From assembly GCA_964454335.1 (NCBI GenBank), contig CAYVVT010000009.1:42458-106457 (forward strand): a stretch of DNA of 64,000 bases. Reading direction: 5' to 3'. The position numbers and the translations under genes are program-made. Of the stretch, positions 46,688-57,019 are shown piece after piece. Below the pieces are notes generated by a model, which saw nothing but the letters and a program-made list of their open reading frames with translations, was not told where the DNA came from and did no database searches. Origin of the DNA: CAYVVT01 sp964454335. GTDB taxonomy: Bacteria > Fidelibacterota > UBA8477 > JABMPR01. How positions within the stretch are numbered: position 1 is the first letter of the stretch; each line of letters begins with the position of its first letter.

Positions 46688-46700
46688 TAAACATCCAGCG

Positions 46701-46730
46701 AAATACGAATCACGAATCACGGATCACGAG
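46701..46730. repeat. Short CGAATCA-type tandem repeat
   Basis: ACGAATC units repeat with period 7 then change to ACGGATC, in the spacer between spmB and the next gene. It belongs to the same class of short tandem repeats seen at 7273 and 45205. Confidence 0.6.
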
Positions 46731-46853
46731 ATTGTGTTGTTTTTGTTAGACTATGGGCCCCTTGTTAGAACTTGCTTTGGGAAACTATCTCGGATAAACT
46801 TCCGTTTAAGTTGGTAGGCACAAGGGCTTGAACGCAAAGCGAAAGGACGAGAA

Positions 46854-48782
46854 ATGAAGAAGGGATTTGTTACTCTACTGATCTTCACTCTGGCCGTGGG
46901 ATTATTTGCCGCAGAAACTCTGAAGTTCAGCGACCGGTTACCCGCAGCAAATACCAAGAATATTGAACCCGTGGGGGAGGAGATTAATCCTGTATTGCCG
47001 ACAGGATCAAGCCTGACAAGCCTGCGCGAAGTCACTGGTGTACTTGTGGATTCCTCAAAGAATGGCTATGGACTGCTGGTTCCGGAAACAGATCCGATCT
47101 CTGTCTATGGTGACTACATTTTTATGGCTTACCGCCAGTGGGCCGGTGAAGCCGGTTCATCCGGGATTATCGGTGCTGCCCTGTCCGATGACGGCGGTAA
47201 CAACTGGTCCACCTATTCCAATCTGAACGACGGTACCACCGACGCTGGCCGCTATCCCAGTGCCATCGCCACGGAGTACTTCCCCATGGTGATCTGGAAC
47301 GAGTATGGCGGTGCAACCGGTGGCGGCGGTGGTCAGTACGGGGGACGTGCCTTCCACTCCTGGGATGAAGGTGAGTATTTCGGGGAGATCTTCTACCCGG
47401 CTACTGACGTTCACAATAATCCGGGCGCCAACGATACCTGGACCAGCAAGGTCGCCTACAATCGCGATGCAGATGGCAACGATTACTTCAATTTCGCATT
47501 CTCGGATTGGGACTTTGACCGGGACAAGCTCTTCTTCCATGCCGAACCACAGGGTGCCTGGGACGGTACCGAACTGGGCTGGAATGATATGTATTCCATC
47601 CTCTCCGGAGGTGATTTCCTCGGTGATGCCACCACGAATTACACCTCAGAGGGCGACATCGATTTCAATGACGATGGTATCGGCTATTTTGCCTGTTCAT
47701 CCTACTGGAGTGACACGCTGGCCATCAGGAACCATACGATCTTCATCAAGAGATCTGAAGATTTCGGTGCCACCTGGAGCGAATGGTTCCATCTCTCGGA
47801 CGGCGCCATGAATGCCTATTTCTGGGATGTGTTCCCGGACAGCATCTATGACGATAGTGATGGTACCTGGGCCTATCTGCCTGACCGCTGGGGTCCCTTT
47901 GTGGCCTACGAGGTCGAGATCCTCACCGATCCTGATGGGAATTTCCATGCCTGGGGCGGTGTCCTGCCCAGTGGCAGCAGCTTTGTCTATCCCGGTTGGT
48001 CGGAATACAATGGCCTGTATCACTTCAAGGTTGATAACGACGCCTTCTCGGGTGTCGGTGGGCCACTGATCCCTACCATCAACTACATGGGCAGTATGCA
48101 GCTGAGCTGGTTGCTGACCTCCTTTGCGGATCCCTCATGGCAGGCCAATTGCTGGAACGCAGCCTATGATCAGTATTACGATGATCACCTTTACGTGGCC
48201 TGGCATGCCATCGGCGACACCACCGAGGACTTCGCCTGGATGGATCTCTATGCCACCTATTCTCCGGACGGAGGAGCCAGTTGGGACTCTACGCAGAATA
48301 TTACCAATACCCTCGTTGACGAACTTGACGAGACTGACGTGCACATGTACCGCGTGGCAGACAGCGGCAGAGTACATCTGATGTACCAGGTGCCGGTGTG
48401 GGACGTTCCCACTGTAAATCCACCTGCGCAGATGGAAGATTATCTGCAGCATGTGTACTATGCCTACTACGACTTCGGGATCGAAGTTATCGGTGTAGCA
48501 GATGAACTGCGTCAGCCCCGGGGATTTGCCCTGGAGCAGAACTACCCGAATCCCTTCAACCCGAGTACCCATTTCCGTTTCATGCTCCCAGAGGCCGGTT
48601 ATACAACCCTCACAGTATACGACCTCGCCGGACGTGAGGTCGCCCGGGTACAGGAAGGCTTCCTGTCCGCCGGACAGCACACCCTGGCCTTCGATGGCAA
48701 CGGGTTGGCCAGCGGCACTTATTTCTATCAGCTGGATAGTGGAAACCACACAGCTGTGAATAAGATGTTGCTGCTGAAGTAG
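46854..48782 (+). CDS. T9SS-secreted BNR/Asp-box (sialidase-like fold) protein
   Basis: A 642-residue secreted protein with a signal peptide (MKKGFVTLLIFTLAVGLFAA). Three Asp-box-like motifs, SDDGGNNWS (111), SEDFGATWS (301) and SPDGGASWD (470), mark a beta-propeller of the BNR/sialidase type. The catalytic arginines and tyrosine of true sialidases were not identified, so enzymatic activity is unproven. The sorting domain (563-642) runs YPNPFNPSTHF to VNKMLLLK. AAAGGA lies before the ATG. It has its own terminator and is probably monocistronic, placed between the spm genes and module B. Confidence 0.78.
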   Translation: MKKGFVTLLIFTLAVGLFAAETLKFSDRLPAANTKNIEPVGEEINPVLPTGSSLTSLREVTGVLVDSSKNGYGLLVPETDPISVYGDYIFMAYRQWAGEAGSSGIIGAALSDDGGNNWSTYSNLNDGTTDAGRYPSAIATEYFPMVIWNEYGGATGGGGGQYGGRAFHSWDEGEYFGEIFYPATDVHNNPGANDTWTSKVAYNRDADGNDYFNFAFSDWDFDRDKLFFHAEPQGAWDGTELGWNDMYSILSGGDFLGDATTNYTSEGDIDFNDDGIGYFACSSYWSDTLAIRNHTIFIKRSEDFGATWSEWFHLSDGAMNAYFWDVFPDSIYDDSDGTWAYLPDRWGPFVAYEVEILTDPDGNFHAWGGVLPSGSSFVYPGWSEYNGLYHFKVDNDAFSGVGGPLIPTINYMGSMQLSWLLTSFADPSWQANCWNAAYDQYYDDHLYVAWHAIGDTTEDFAWMDLYATYSPDGGASWDSTQNITNTLVDELDETDVHMYRVADSGRVHLMYQVPVWDVPTVNPPAQMEDYLQHVYYAYYDFGIEVIGVADELRQPRGFALEQNYPNPFNPSTHFRFMLPEAGYTTLTVYDLAGREVARVQEGFLSAGQHTLAFDGNGLASGTYFYQLDSGNHTAVNKMLLLK

Positions 48783-48871
48783 GATTTCGACACGACCACT
48801 TACAGAGGTCATCTGGAGCGTGTGAAGGACTGGCAAAACCACCAAGGTCATTTTTTCACGCTGTCCCGGAT

Positions 48872-48899
48872 GAGGTCAAACTCCAGTTGACCTCTTTTT
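48872..48899 (+). terminator. Rho-independent terminator
   Basis: GAGGTCAA (48872-48879) pairs with TTGACCTC (48887-48894), seven-base loop, followed by five T. It lies about 90 bases after the BNR-protein stop and just ahead of the module B receptor. Confidence 0.85.
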
Positions 48900-48924
48900 G
48901 TCTTTTGAACTGGATGGAGTAAGT

Positions 48925-51900
48925 ATGAAGCGTAACCTAAAGACCATCATATTGGGCCTGGTCTTTATTACCACTGCCTGGTCTGCTACCGTTGGAACCA
49001 TTTCTGGCAAGATCATTGACGACACGGGCGGCATGCCCCTGCCGGGTGTGAATGTCATGGTTATGGAACTCGGACTTGGCGGGGTAACGGATTTTGAGGG
49101 CGATTACTACATTGAGAACATCCCAGTGGGTATCCATACCCTGACGATCCGCATGATCGGCTATGCCGAGATGATCGTCAGCGATGTCCGGGTCACCATG
49201 AACCAGACCACACCGGTGAATGCCCGACTTCAGGAAGAGGTCATTCAGGGCCAGCAGGTCACCGTCATCGCGGAAAAACCCATGGTTGAGAAGGATGTCA
49301 CCGTCAAGAAGATGGTGCGAACGGCCGAGGAGATCCAGAATCTGCCGGCCAGGAACCTCACCGAGATGTTGACACTGCAATCAGGTATCATCCAGATCAA
49401 GAGCGCGGAGTACGGGATTCCCGGTTTCGAGGATCGTGGAATCGAACAGATCCACGTCCGTGGTGGACGATCCGGTGAGATCGGTTACACCATTGACGGG
49501 ATGTATATTGAAAATCCCATCTACGGCGGGATTGGCAAGGGAACGCGTCTGAACACCTATGCTGTACATGAATTCGAGGTCCAGACGGGGGTTTTCAGCG
49601 CCGAATACGGCGATGCCATGTCAAGTATCGTCAATAACATCACCCTGACTGGAAGCAGTGAATACCACGCGAACATCAAGTATGAGACCAGCAACCTGGG
49701 CATTCTCAGCTCGGAACAGGATCGCTTGAGAAACTTTAACAAGATCGCCGGGTCACTGAGCGGTCCCATCATCCCGGGTGGGGATCGTCTGACATTCCAT
49801 GTTTCCGCCGATTACACCACCAGCGCCTATCGTGTATTGAAATTTGATGACAAGGTGTATATCGAGGATGACCCGGGCAATAGCACCAACCTGGAGAACA
49901 AGGTCCACTGGCTGGACCGGTTCTCAGGCTGGCGGGCATTCGGTTATGACAATACTTTCGATGTCTTCGGTAAGCTCCATTGGAAGATCGATAATTATAA
50001 GCAGTTGAACTTCACCTACTGGTATGTGAATTCTGATTTCCAGACCTACGACCGGTTCAACCAATTCTACGAAGACGGTAAAAACGTGAACCGGAAGTGG
50101 TCTGAAAGATTCTCACTCGAATTCCGGCACCAGCTGAATAAGAAGACCTATTACACTCTCGCAGCCTCTCGATTCACCCAGCAGATGAAGATCGATGTGC
50201 GCAACGGTGACATGGACGGTGACGGTTATCCGGACTGGGTTGAATACCATGTAGGTACCGAAGCCCGCGGTGTCCATCTTGGTGTTGACTATCATGGTGA
50301 ATGCGACATTCCCTATGAAGAAGGTCAACGCTTCAGTCCCGGGGTCAATATTGAGAATAACTCCGACGATGTCCGCTATTACCAGGTCTGGGGCCCCGGC
50401 TGTAATCGTCTGCAGGTGGACTATTTCCATCGCAGCCCGCAGCATGCCGGTACCGCCGGTTATGATCAGCGGGACGACAAGGTCATTTACCAGCCCCAGG
50501 ATGTCGTGAGACTGGGTCCCTGGGACCGCATCCGGATCCGTGAGAATTTCCTGGCCGAGCATTATGATAACGATGGCAATCTCATCGGCTCCGAGATCCT
50601 TTCCAACGGACACTTGATCGATCCACTGGATTCATTGGAATACTATGACAAGAATGGTATCCGCCACGTCTGGCACTATGGTGATCCTCTGACGGAATAC
50701 CTGGCCGAGGGTCAATATGAGTCCTGGGACGTCATGTACTATCCCGATTCCACCTATGACCTCTACATCTCACCACCTGCGGGGATGACCTTCGATGAAG
50801 TAGTGGCCATGCGTGATTCCTTGTACTACATCCTCTACTACGAATATTTCTCTGCCGGTTCTGACCGTTATCGCCACTGGACGAAATCTGTGACGGATGA
50901 ATTGAAATTTGACATCACCAGCAGGGTCAACAAGCATCATCAGTTGCGTACCGGTATCGATGCCAAACGTCATTACATCACCTTCGATGAGACCCAGCTG
51001 GCCTGGCTGCCCAGACCTTATGGTGAGACCTATGGTCTGCCCCCAAATCCCAAGGTGCCTCTTGAGATCGGTACCTATGTCCAGGATAAGATCGAGTATC
51101 CCTGGATGAACATCAATCTGGGGCTACGGCTGGATATGCAGAATTCACAGGACAGTTCATGGGCCGATCCCCGCCGGCCAACCTCAGGCCAGATCCCTGC
51201 CGAGTGGAAGTTCCTCTGGTCTCCACGCATCGGTATCAGCCACGTGATCACGGACCGGGCGACTTTCACATTTGGATACGGGAGGTTCTTCCAGAATCCA
51301 ACCTACAGGAACATTTATCTGAACGACGAGAACGATCTGACAACGCCATTGCCGATCCTGGGAAATTCCCATGCCCAGGCACAAAAGGTCTCCTCCTACG
51401 AATTTGGCCTGAATTGGCAGTTCGTGGATTACTGGAAACTGGGCCTGGTGGGCTGGTCCAAGGATTATTCCGACCTGGCTTCGACGGAACGGGTGAAAGC
51501 CTTTCCCTACAGCTATTCAGTGGTGGTGAACTATGATTATGGTTCGGCTCGTGGATTGGATCTCCTGCTGGAGAAACAGGGTGGTGGTATGTGGTCAATG
51601 GTCACCCAGTACACACTCTCCCGAGCCACGGCCAATCGTGCCGATCCCTGGGAAGGGTACAGGTCATCGGATACGCCAGAAACGATGCCCAAGAAGGAAG
51701 TGCTCATGGATTACGACCGGACGCACAACCTAACGATTACCGGTGGATATCAGTTTACCCGGAAGAATTCGCCAAAGATCGGTTCATTCTATCCTCTGGA
51801 GAATACCTCTTCCTATCTGACGCTGGTAGCCCTCAGTGGAGCACCTTACACACCCTATGATATTACCTTGCAGCGCGATGGGGCTACCAACTCCGAGCGT

Positions 51901-52167
51901 ATGCCCTGGTATATAGAGACCAACCTTGCCGTTCGTAAGTCCTTCGAACTCATGGGTGTGGACTGGTCAGGCGGATTGATCATCCGCAACCTGTTCAATC
52001 GCAGGAATGTCATCGATATCTATGAGGAGACAGGCAGTCCCGATGATCCGGGCCGTGACGCGACCGAAGCAATAGAGCTTGGTTTCAATTCACTGACTCT
52101 TTATGACCGACCTTACTATTACTCGGATCCACGTCAGATCGATTTGACGCTGGAAGCATCTTTTTAG
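48925..52167 (+). CDS. Oar-like TonB-dependent receptor, module B
   Basis: A 1080-residue outer-membrane protein. Signal peptide (NLKTIILGLVFITTAWSA), a carboxypeptidase-regulatory-like domain (ISGKIIDDTGGMPLPGVNV), and a plug with LPARNLTEMLTLQSGIIQ and IHVRGGRSGEIGYTIDG, then a long barrel ending QIDLTLEASF. It is a clear paralog of the module A receptor. The acidic insert GDMDGDGYPDWVEYH looks calcium-binding. The ATG at 48925 follows GGAG and places the signal peptide first; the frame also opens at 48898 inside the terminator. The next gene begins 12 bases after the stop. Confidence 0.85.
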   Translation: MKRNLKTIILGLVFITTAWSATVGTISGKIIDDTGGMPLPGVNVMVMELGLGGVTDFEGDYYIENIPVGIHTLTIRMIGYAEMIVSDVRVTMNQTTPVNARLQEEVIQGQQVTVIAEKPMVEKDVTVKKMVRTAEEIQNLPARNLTEMLTLQSGIIQIKSAEYGIPGFEDRGIEQIHVRGGRSGEIGYTIDGMYIENPIYGGIGKGTRLNTYAVHEFEVQTGVFSAEYGDAMSSIVNNITLTGSSEYHANIKYETSNLGILSSEQDRLRNFNKIAGSLSGPIIPGGDRLTFHVSADYTTSAYRVLKFDDKVYIEDDPGNSTNLENKVHWLDRFSGWRAFGYDNTFDVFGKLHWKIDNYKQLNFTYWYVNSDFQTYDRFNQFYEDGKNVNRKWSERFSLEFRHQLNKKTYYTLAASRFTQQMKIDVRNGDMDGDGYPDWVEYHVGTEARGVHLGVDYHGECDIPYEEGQRFSPGVNIENNSDDVRYYQVWGPGCNRLQVDYFHRSPQHAGTAGYDQRDDKVIYQPQDVVRLGPWDRIRIRENFLAEHYDNDGNLIGSEILSNGHLIDPLDSLEYYDKNGIRHVWHYGDPLTEYLAEGQYESWDVMYYPDSTYDLYISPPAGMTFDEVVAMRDSLYYILYYEYFSAGSDRYRHWTKSVTDELKFDITSRVNKHHQLRTGIDAKRHYITFDETQLAWLPRPYGETYGLPPNPKVPLEIGTYVQDKIEYPWMNINLGLRLDMQNSQDSSWADPRRPTSGQIPAEWKFLWSPRIGISHVITDRATFTFGYGRFFQNPTYRNIYLNDENDLTTPLPILGNSHAQAQKVSSYEFGLNWQFVDYWKLGLVGWSKDYSDLASTERVKAFPYSYSVVVNYDYGSARGLDLLLEKQGGGMWSMVTQYTLSRATANRADPWEGYRSSDTPETMPKKEVLMDYDRTHNLTITGGYQFTRKNSPKIGSFYPLENTSSYLTLVALSGAPYTPYDITLQRDGATNSERMPWYIETNLAVRKSFELMGVDWSGGLIIRNLFNRRNVIDIYEETGSPDDPGRDATEAIELGFNSLTLYDRPYYYSDPRQIDLTLEASF

Positions 52168-52179
52168 GATGACAAGACT

Positions 52180-55100
52180 ATGAAATTGAGAATACTACTA
52201 ACATCACTCGTAATCCTTACTGCTGCCGGCATCGAGGCCAAGGAGCCCACCTACAACAGGTCCTCCCTGGGCAAGGCCTCGGCCATTGACCCCGTGATCA
52301 ATCGCGCCAGGGGTTATATGAGCAAGGGTGAACTTCAGTTCGCTACCCACAATTACGGCAGTTTCATTGAATTTGAGGATTATGCCTCACCATCCGGTCT
52401 TTATAAGGGCTACCAGTATATCTCGGATGTATCCCTGATCCTGGGGGCCCCGGGCAAGGACGCTGACGGTAACATCTACCCCTGGGCCTTACGCCCGCCT
52501 TTCGACGAGGTGCTGGAGCATTTTATCAGTGATACCGTCGTCTACTGGGGTGCAACAGTCTCAGAATCCTGGTTTGACCGTGTACAGGACAAAAAGCAGG
52601 TGGACTGGGAGTCCGCAGAGAATCACCTGGGTTTTCTGCATTCCGGTGAAGTTGCCTCGGGTGAGGTCTATGGCGGACTCTACACCGATACCGGCGATCC
52701 CTATCCGCTTCTGGCCACCAGTGACATCCCCACCACCTGGCCCATGCTCATCGATCCCGAGAGTGGGAAAGAACAGCGCACCTGGCCTGGCGACTGGGCT
52801 GTGATCACGGATCTGAATTCACCTGCCTACGGCCAGCCCATCGTAGGTCGTCACGTGGGTGATCAGGATATCTACATGGAATTCGATGACCGCCTGGTTG
52901 ATCGCGACGAGGATCGTACTCAGGGTTATTCCATGGGTATGCGCGTGCGTGTGAATGCCCATTCCTATGGTCGCTCATATGCCGAGGATATAGCATTTTT
53001 CACCGTCGAGATCATTAATGAGTCCTATAAGGGATTCAAAATGGATCTCAATGGCGATGGCGAACCGGATAGTACCTGGGTGCCTGTCACGGACCAGGAT
53101 GGCAATCTGCGTTACACCTTCCAGTCCAGGCATTTCCAGGGTAGTGCCGATGTACTGCCTGACGGTAGCCAGCACGGTTTCAATTACACAGATATCTATG
53201 GTGGTTTCTATTTCGACGTTGATTCCTATTCCCGCCTGGCCGACGGCCGCTATACCGGCCGCAGCAACGATGATGACATGATGGCCTTTGATACGGAATA
53301 CGACATGGCTTATATCTGGGATTGGGATGATGACAGCAACGGTCGTCATGATCTGGCCTATTCGGCCTTGAAACTGCTCGATACGCCTGATGCACCATAT
53401 GATCTTGATCTGGATGGCGATGGTACTTTCGATGTACTGGCCGGTGAACCCCTGGGTCTCACCGACTGGCACTGGTTTGACTGGTACGATCGTCCCGGCG
53501 TCTATGACGACGAGAAGGCCGGCGGCAGCTGTGGTGGTGATTATGCCGGCGTGGCCGGATGTCCCGGTGCGGTTGACAAGGAAGCCATCCAGTTCGCCCT
53601 GATGGCCGGTGATACCGCCTATGCCCGTGACACCTTTCACGACTGGGAATGGCGTGGCATCCCCGATGGGGATACCAATCCCAACGGCGGCAAATATGAC
53701 AGCTGGTATTTCCATGCAGCATCGGATGGTACCGTGAACCCGCATTTCGACTCTCTTGAAGGTCTGCTCCAGGAATTCCCGGATGGACTGGACTGTGTAT
53801 TCATCATGTCCGCGGGTCCTTTCAACCTGGCGGTAGGGGACACGACCTATTTCTCCTTTGCCGTGATCATGGGTGATCCTCCGGACGATACCGAGACCTT
53901 CGAAACCCCTCCGGATCTGGCGGCCAATGCTGAAATGGCCCAGATCATGTATGACCTCAAATACCAGGGATTTTCGCCCCCGGATGCCCCCACGGTCTCA
54001 GCCGCAGCCGGTGACGGCGTCGTGACCCTTTACTGGGACTCCGCTGCTGAATTCTCAACCGATATCGTCACGGAGGTCGATGATTTCGAGGGATACAAGA
54101 TCTACCGTTCCACCGATGGCGGCCTTACCTGGGGTGATCCGGATGATGATGTCATCTATGACAGCGATCAGCAGGCGGTGGGCTGGAAACCTCTGGCCCA
54201 GTTCGATCTCACCGAGGAAGAGGACGAACGGCTCTACGGCAAGGAATACAGTGGTCCCGACGATGTGGCACCCTGGTTCTCGCTGGGCACCAATTCCGGT
54301 ATTGAGCACAGGTATGTTGACGATGACGTCATCAACGGCGTCACCTATTCCTATGCTGTGGTGGCTTACGATATCGGTATCGATTCAACCGATGACTATA
54401 CCAGTGCCAATGGTGAATGGGGCATCAATCTCGAGTATCTTGAGAACTTCAAAGGCAACAGTCCGCTTCTGCCTCAGTTCGTCACCGTGACACCGAACGC
54501 CAAACCTTCAAATGCACCCGATGTGACTCCGGTGGAACGTTCTGCCACTACCATGGGCACCGGTGAACTGGAGATCCTGCCCACAGATGTGGACAAGGTC
54601 CAGGAGACCAGCGCTCGCTTCCGGCTGACAGTTACCGCCGATCCGCGTTTCAAGGGCGGCAGCGATTCACAGTTGGAGAACAATCCGCTGATGACAGGGA
54701 ATGCCCGGTACGCGGTCTATAACGAGGATACCGGTGATACCCTCATTGGCTGGATCTATGACAATGATGGCAACATTGACAGCATTGCCACCCGGAACGC
54801 ACAACGCTACCCTGTTGAAATGGGCACGGCTTCCATATTTGGCAGCCCCTGGTCCGGATTCCAGATGTTCTCTGTGAACATGGAAGAGGCCCAGGTCGAT
54901 ACGGTCAGCTGGCGCGGGAGAACGGAATCAAATTCTCCAACCTATTATTGGGAATTCACGAACCGGCTGGGCTTCGGATTTGCCCATGCGGCTGATTATA
55001 TGTTTATCTGGGGACAGGAGGACACCACCACCAACGGCCGTGTCCTGCCATTCACTGTATGGAACGTGAACCGCGATGCCAAGGTGAATATCACGCCCTC

Positions 55101-55677
55101 ATATGCGAACACGGGATTGCCGGCAAATGATGATTATCCCGATTTTGTGAACCGTATGGCCTTGAATTTCAAGGAATACAATGTTCCGGGCTTTGATTCG
55201 ACCCGCTACAAGACCACCTGGAAGGCTACGGTCTCCTGGTTGCCGGATTCACTGTTTACCAACCTGCATTATTCTGCAGGCGATACCCTGGATATATTCA
55301 TGGACAAACCTTTCCATGACGGTGATGAGTTCTATTTCGAGTCGGAAAGCATCACAGAGATGAAAGAGGTGGTGCAGGATCATCTGAAAGAAGTGAAGGT
55401 GGTACCCAATCCCTATATCGTAACTGCGGCCTGGGAAAGGGATATTAACCATAAGAACCTGCATTTCACCCACCTGCCCGATGAGTGTGTCATCAAGATC
55501 TTCACCCTCACGGGTGAACTGATATACACCATTCTGCATAACGATATCTTCTCGGGCCAGGCAGAATGGAACCTGAGGACCATGAACCGCCAGGAGGTGG
55601 CTCCGGGTCTGTATGTGTTTACCGTGGAAACCCCGAACAAGGAATCCTATGTCGGCAAATTTGCCGTCATTCGATAG
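52180..55677 (+). CDS. Giant T9SS-secreted surface protein, module B
   Basis: A 1165-residue secreted protein, signal peptide MKLRILLTSLVILTAAGIEA. The middle has several acidic D-x-D-G clusters (DLDGDGTFDVLAGE and DLNGDGEPDSTW) and Fn3-like segments, one containing VTLYWDSAAEFS. The sorting domain (1074-1165) starts VVPNPYIVTAAW and ends ESYVGKFAVIR, a variant lacking the final LLK. It holds the same position in the cluster as the module A cargo but shares only general features with it. The start has AGGATG about a dozen bases upstream. Ligand unknown. Confidence 0.75.
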   Translation: MKLRILLTSLVILTAAGIEAKEPTYNRSSLGKASAIDPVINRARGYMSKGELQFATHNYGSFIEFEDYASPSGLYKGYQYISDVSLILGAPGKDADGNIYPWALRPPFDEVLEHFISDTVVYWGATVSESWFDRVQDKKQVDWESAENHLGFLHSGEVASGEVYGGLYTDTGDPYPLLATSDIPTTWPMLIDPESGKEQRTWPGDWAVITDLNSPAYGQPIVGRHVGDQDIYMEFDDRLVDRDEDRTQGYSMGMRVRVNAHSYGRSYAEDIAFFTVEIINESYKGFKMDLNGDGEPDSTWVPVTDQDGNLRYTFQSRHFQGSADVLPDGSQHGFNYTDIYGGFYFDVDSYSRLADGRYTGRSNDDDMMAFDTEYDMAYIWDWDDDSNGRHDLAYSALKLLDTPDAPYDLDLDGDGTFDVLAGEPLGLTDWHWFDWYDRPGVYDDEKAGGSCGGDYAGVAGCPGAVDKEAIQFALMAGDTAYARDTFHDWEWRGIPDGDTNPNGGKYDSWYFHAASDGTVNPHFDSLEGLLQEFPDGLDCVFIMSAGPFNLAVGDTTYFSFAVIMGDPPDDTETFETPPDLAANAEMAQIMYDLKYQGFSPPDAPTVSAAAGDGVVTLYWDSAAEFSTDIVTEVDDFEGYKIYRSTDGGLTWGDPDDDVIYDSDQQAVGWKPLAQFDLTEEEDERLYGKEYSGPDDVAPWFSLGTNSGIEHRYVDDDVINGVTYSYAVVAYDIGIDSTDDYTSANGEWGINLEYLENFKGNSPLLPQFVTVTPNAKPSNAPDVTPVERSATTMGTGELEILPTDVDKVQETSARFRLTVTADPRFKGGSDSQLENNPLMTGNARYAVYNEDTGDTLIGWIYDNDGNIDSIATRNAQRYPVEMGTASIFGSPWSGFQMFSVNMEEAQVDTVSWRGRTESNSPTYYWEFTNRLGFGFAHAADYMFIWGQEDTTTNGRVLPFTVWNVNRDAKVNITPSYANTGLPANDDYPDFVNRMALNFKEYNVPGFDSTRYKTTWKATVSWLPDSLFTNLHYSAGDTLDIFMDKPFHDGDEFYFESESITEMKEVVQDHLKEVKVVPNPYIVTAAWERDINHKNLHFTHLPDECVIKIFTLTGELIYTILHNDIFSGQAEWNLRTMNRQEVAPGLYVFTVETPNKESYVGKFAVIR

Positions 55678-55686
55678 GAGGTCGGC

Positions 55687-56982
55687 ATGAAGAATTCAAT
55701 TTCGATTCTCGTGATTGCTCTGATTCTGATCCCTGGTCTCCTCTTGGGACAGGATACGAAACAGGACTCCATCAATTCGGTTAATCCCGGGGAGGAGTTC
55801 TCAAAGGTCGGGACCTCCATCGGTCAGTTCCTTAAACTTGAATACGGTGCAGCAGGCGCTGCCACAGGTGGTGCTTACACCGCCCTGGCTCGTGGAGCTG
55901 CAGCTCTGGCCTGGAATCCAGCTGGGATTGCCTTCTCAGAAGGTCCCGAGCTGTATGTGAGCAACAATGAGCTCTATGCCGGCATCCAGAGCAACTATCT
56001 GGCCTTCGCCATGCCTCTGGGCGGTGGTAACACCATCGGTATCCAGGCCCAATACCTGAATTCGGGCGATATGGAGGTCACCACCCTTGATTTCCCGGAT
56101 GGGACGGGTGAGGACTTCACTGTCACGGGTACGGCACTGGGATTCAGTTTTACCAGGCGCCTTACAGATCGCCTGGCCGTAGGTGTAACCTCCAAGTGGG
56201 TCCATGAGACGATCTATCGTGAGACCGCCTCAACCTTTGCCTTTGATGTGGGATCGAACTTTGATCTGGGCATCTACGGTATGGTGCTGGGCATGTCCAT
56301 CCAGAATTTTGGGGCCGGGATGCGTTTCGATGGACCTGACCTGAACCAGGAGGTTGACATTAGTGATGATGTTCAGGGAAATCCAGAACTCACGACACGA
56401 CTGCTCACAGAGGAGTGGCCACTGCCCATCGTATTTAGAGTGGGCATACGCTCTGACGTTATTGGTGGCAAGAGCCCCTGGTTCCAGAGCAACCTGCATC
56501 GTCTGTCACTGCTGGCTGATGCCAACGATCCCTTTGATGCCGTCCTTCGTGGCGCACTGGGATTCGAGTACGGCTGGAATGACATGGTATTCCTGAGAGC
56601 AGGTTACAAGCTCAATTATGAATGGTCCATCAAGTACGATGTCTTTGAGCTGGAATACAATGGTGTCTACGATCTTGGTGAGGATTACCTGGATGCCAAC
56701 GGAAACGGTGTCTGGGATTGGGACGACGCTGACGGTGACGGTGTTGAAGACCTGGGGGAGCATGAAGACTATACCGATGGTCTGCGCGTGAAAGTGGATG
56801 AGTTCAATGTTTCCAGCTGGGACAGCTATTATGGGGCCGATGGTTACGGCCTGCGCCGGTTCTCACTTGGATTTGGTCTGAAATACAACCTGTACGGCAC
56901 GAAATTGTTATTTGATTACAGCTACTCAAATTATGGTATATTGGGCATGGTCCAGCAGATCTCGCTGGGTTTTGCGTTTTAG
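55687..56982 (+). CDS. PorV/PorQ-family outer-membrane protein, module B
   Basis: A 431-residue protein with a signal peptide (ISILVIALILIPGLLLG) and the PorV hallmark KLEYGAAGAATGGAYTALAR and AALAWNPAGIAF. A beta-barrel ends in QISLGFAF. A long acidic insert near the C-terminus (DANGNGVWDWDDADGDGVED) looks like a double calcium site and is absent from the module A PorV. AGGAGG lies six bases before the ATG, and the gene begins nine bases after the giant cargo gene, so the two are surely cotranscribed. A dedicated shuttle role for the neighbouring cargo is inferred. Confidence 0.82.
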   Translation: MKNSISILVIALILIPGLLLGQDTKQDSINSVNPGEEFSKVGTSIGQFLKLEYGAAGAATGGAYTALARGAAALAWNPAGIAFSEGPELYVSNNELYAGIQSNYLAFAMPLGGGNTIGIQAQYLNSGDMEVTTLDFPDGTGEDFTVTGTALGFSFTRRLTDRLAVGVTSKWVHETIYRETASTFAFDVGSNFDLGIYGMVLGMSIQNFGAGMRFDGPDLNQEVDISDDVQGNPELTTRLLTEEWPLPIVFRVGIRSDVIGGKSPWFQSNLHRLSLLADANDPFDAVLRGALGFEYGWNDMVFLRAGYKLNYEWSIKYDVFELEYNGVYDLGEDYLDANGNGVWDWDDADGDGVEDLGEHEDYTDGLRVKVDEFNVSSWDSYYGADGYGLRRFSLGFGLKYNLYGTKLLFDYSYSNYGILGMVQQISLGFAF

Positions 56983-57019
56983 GGAAGCGAAGAGTTAAAC
57001 AGGATAAAGAGGGATTAAG

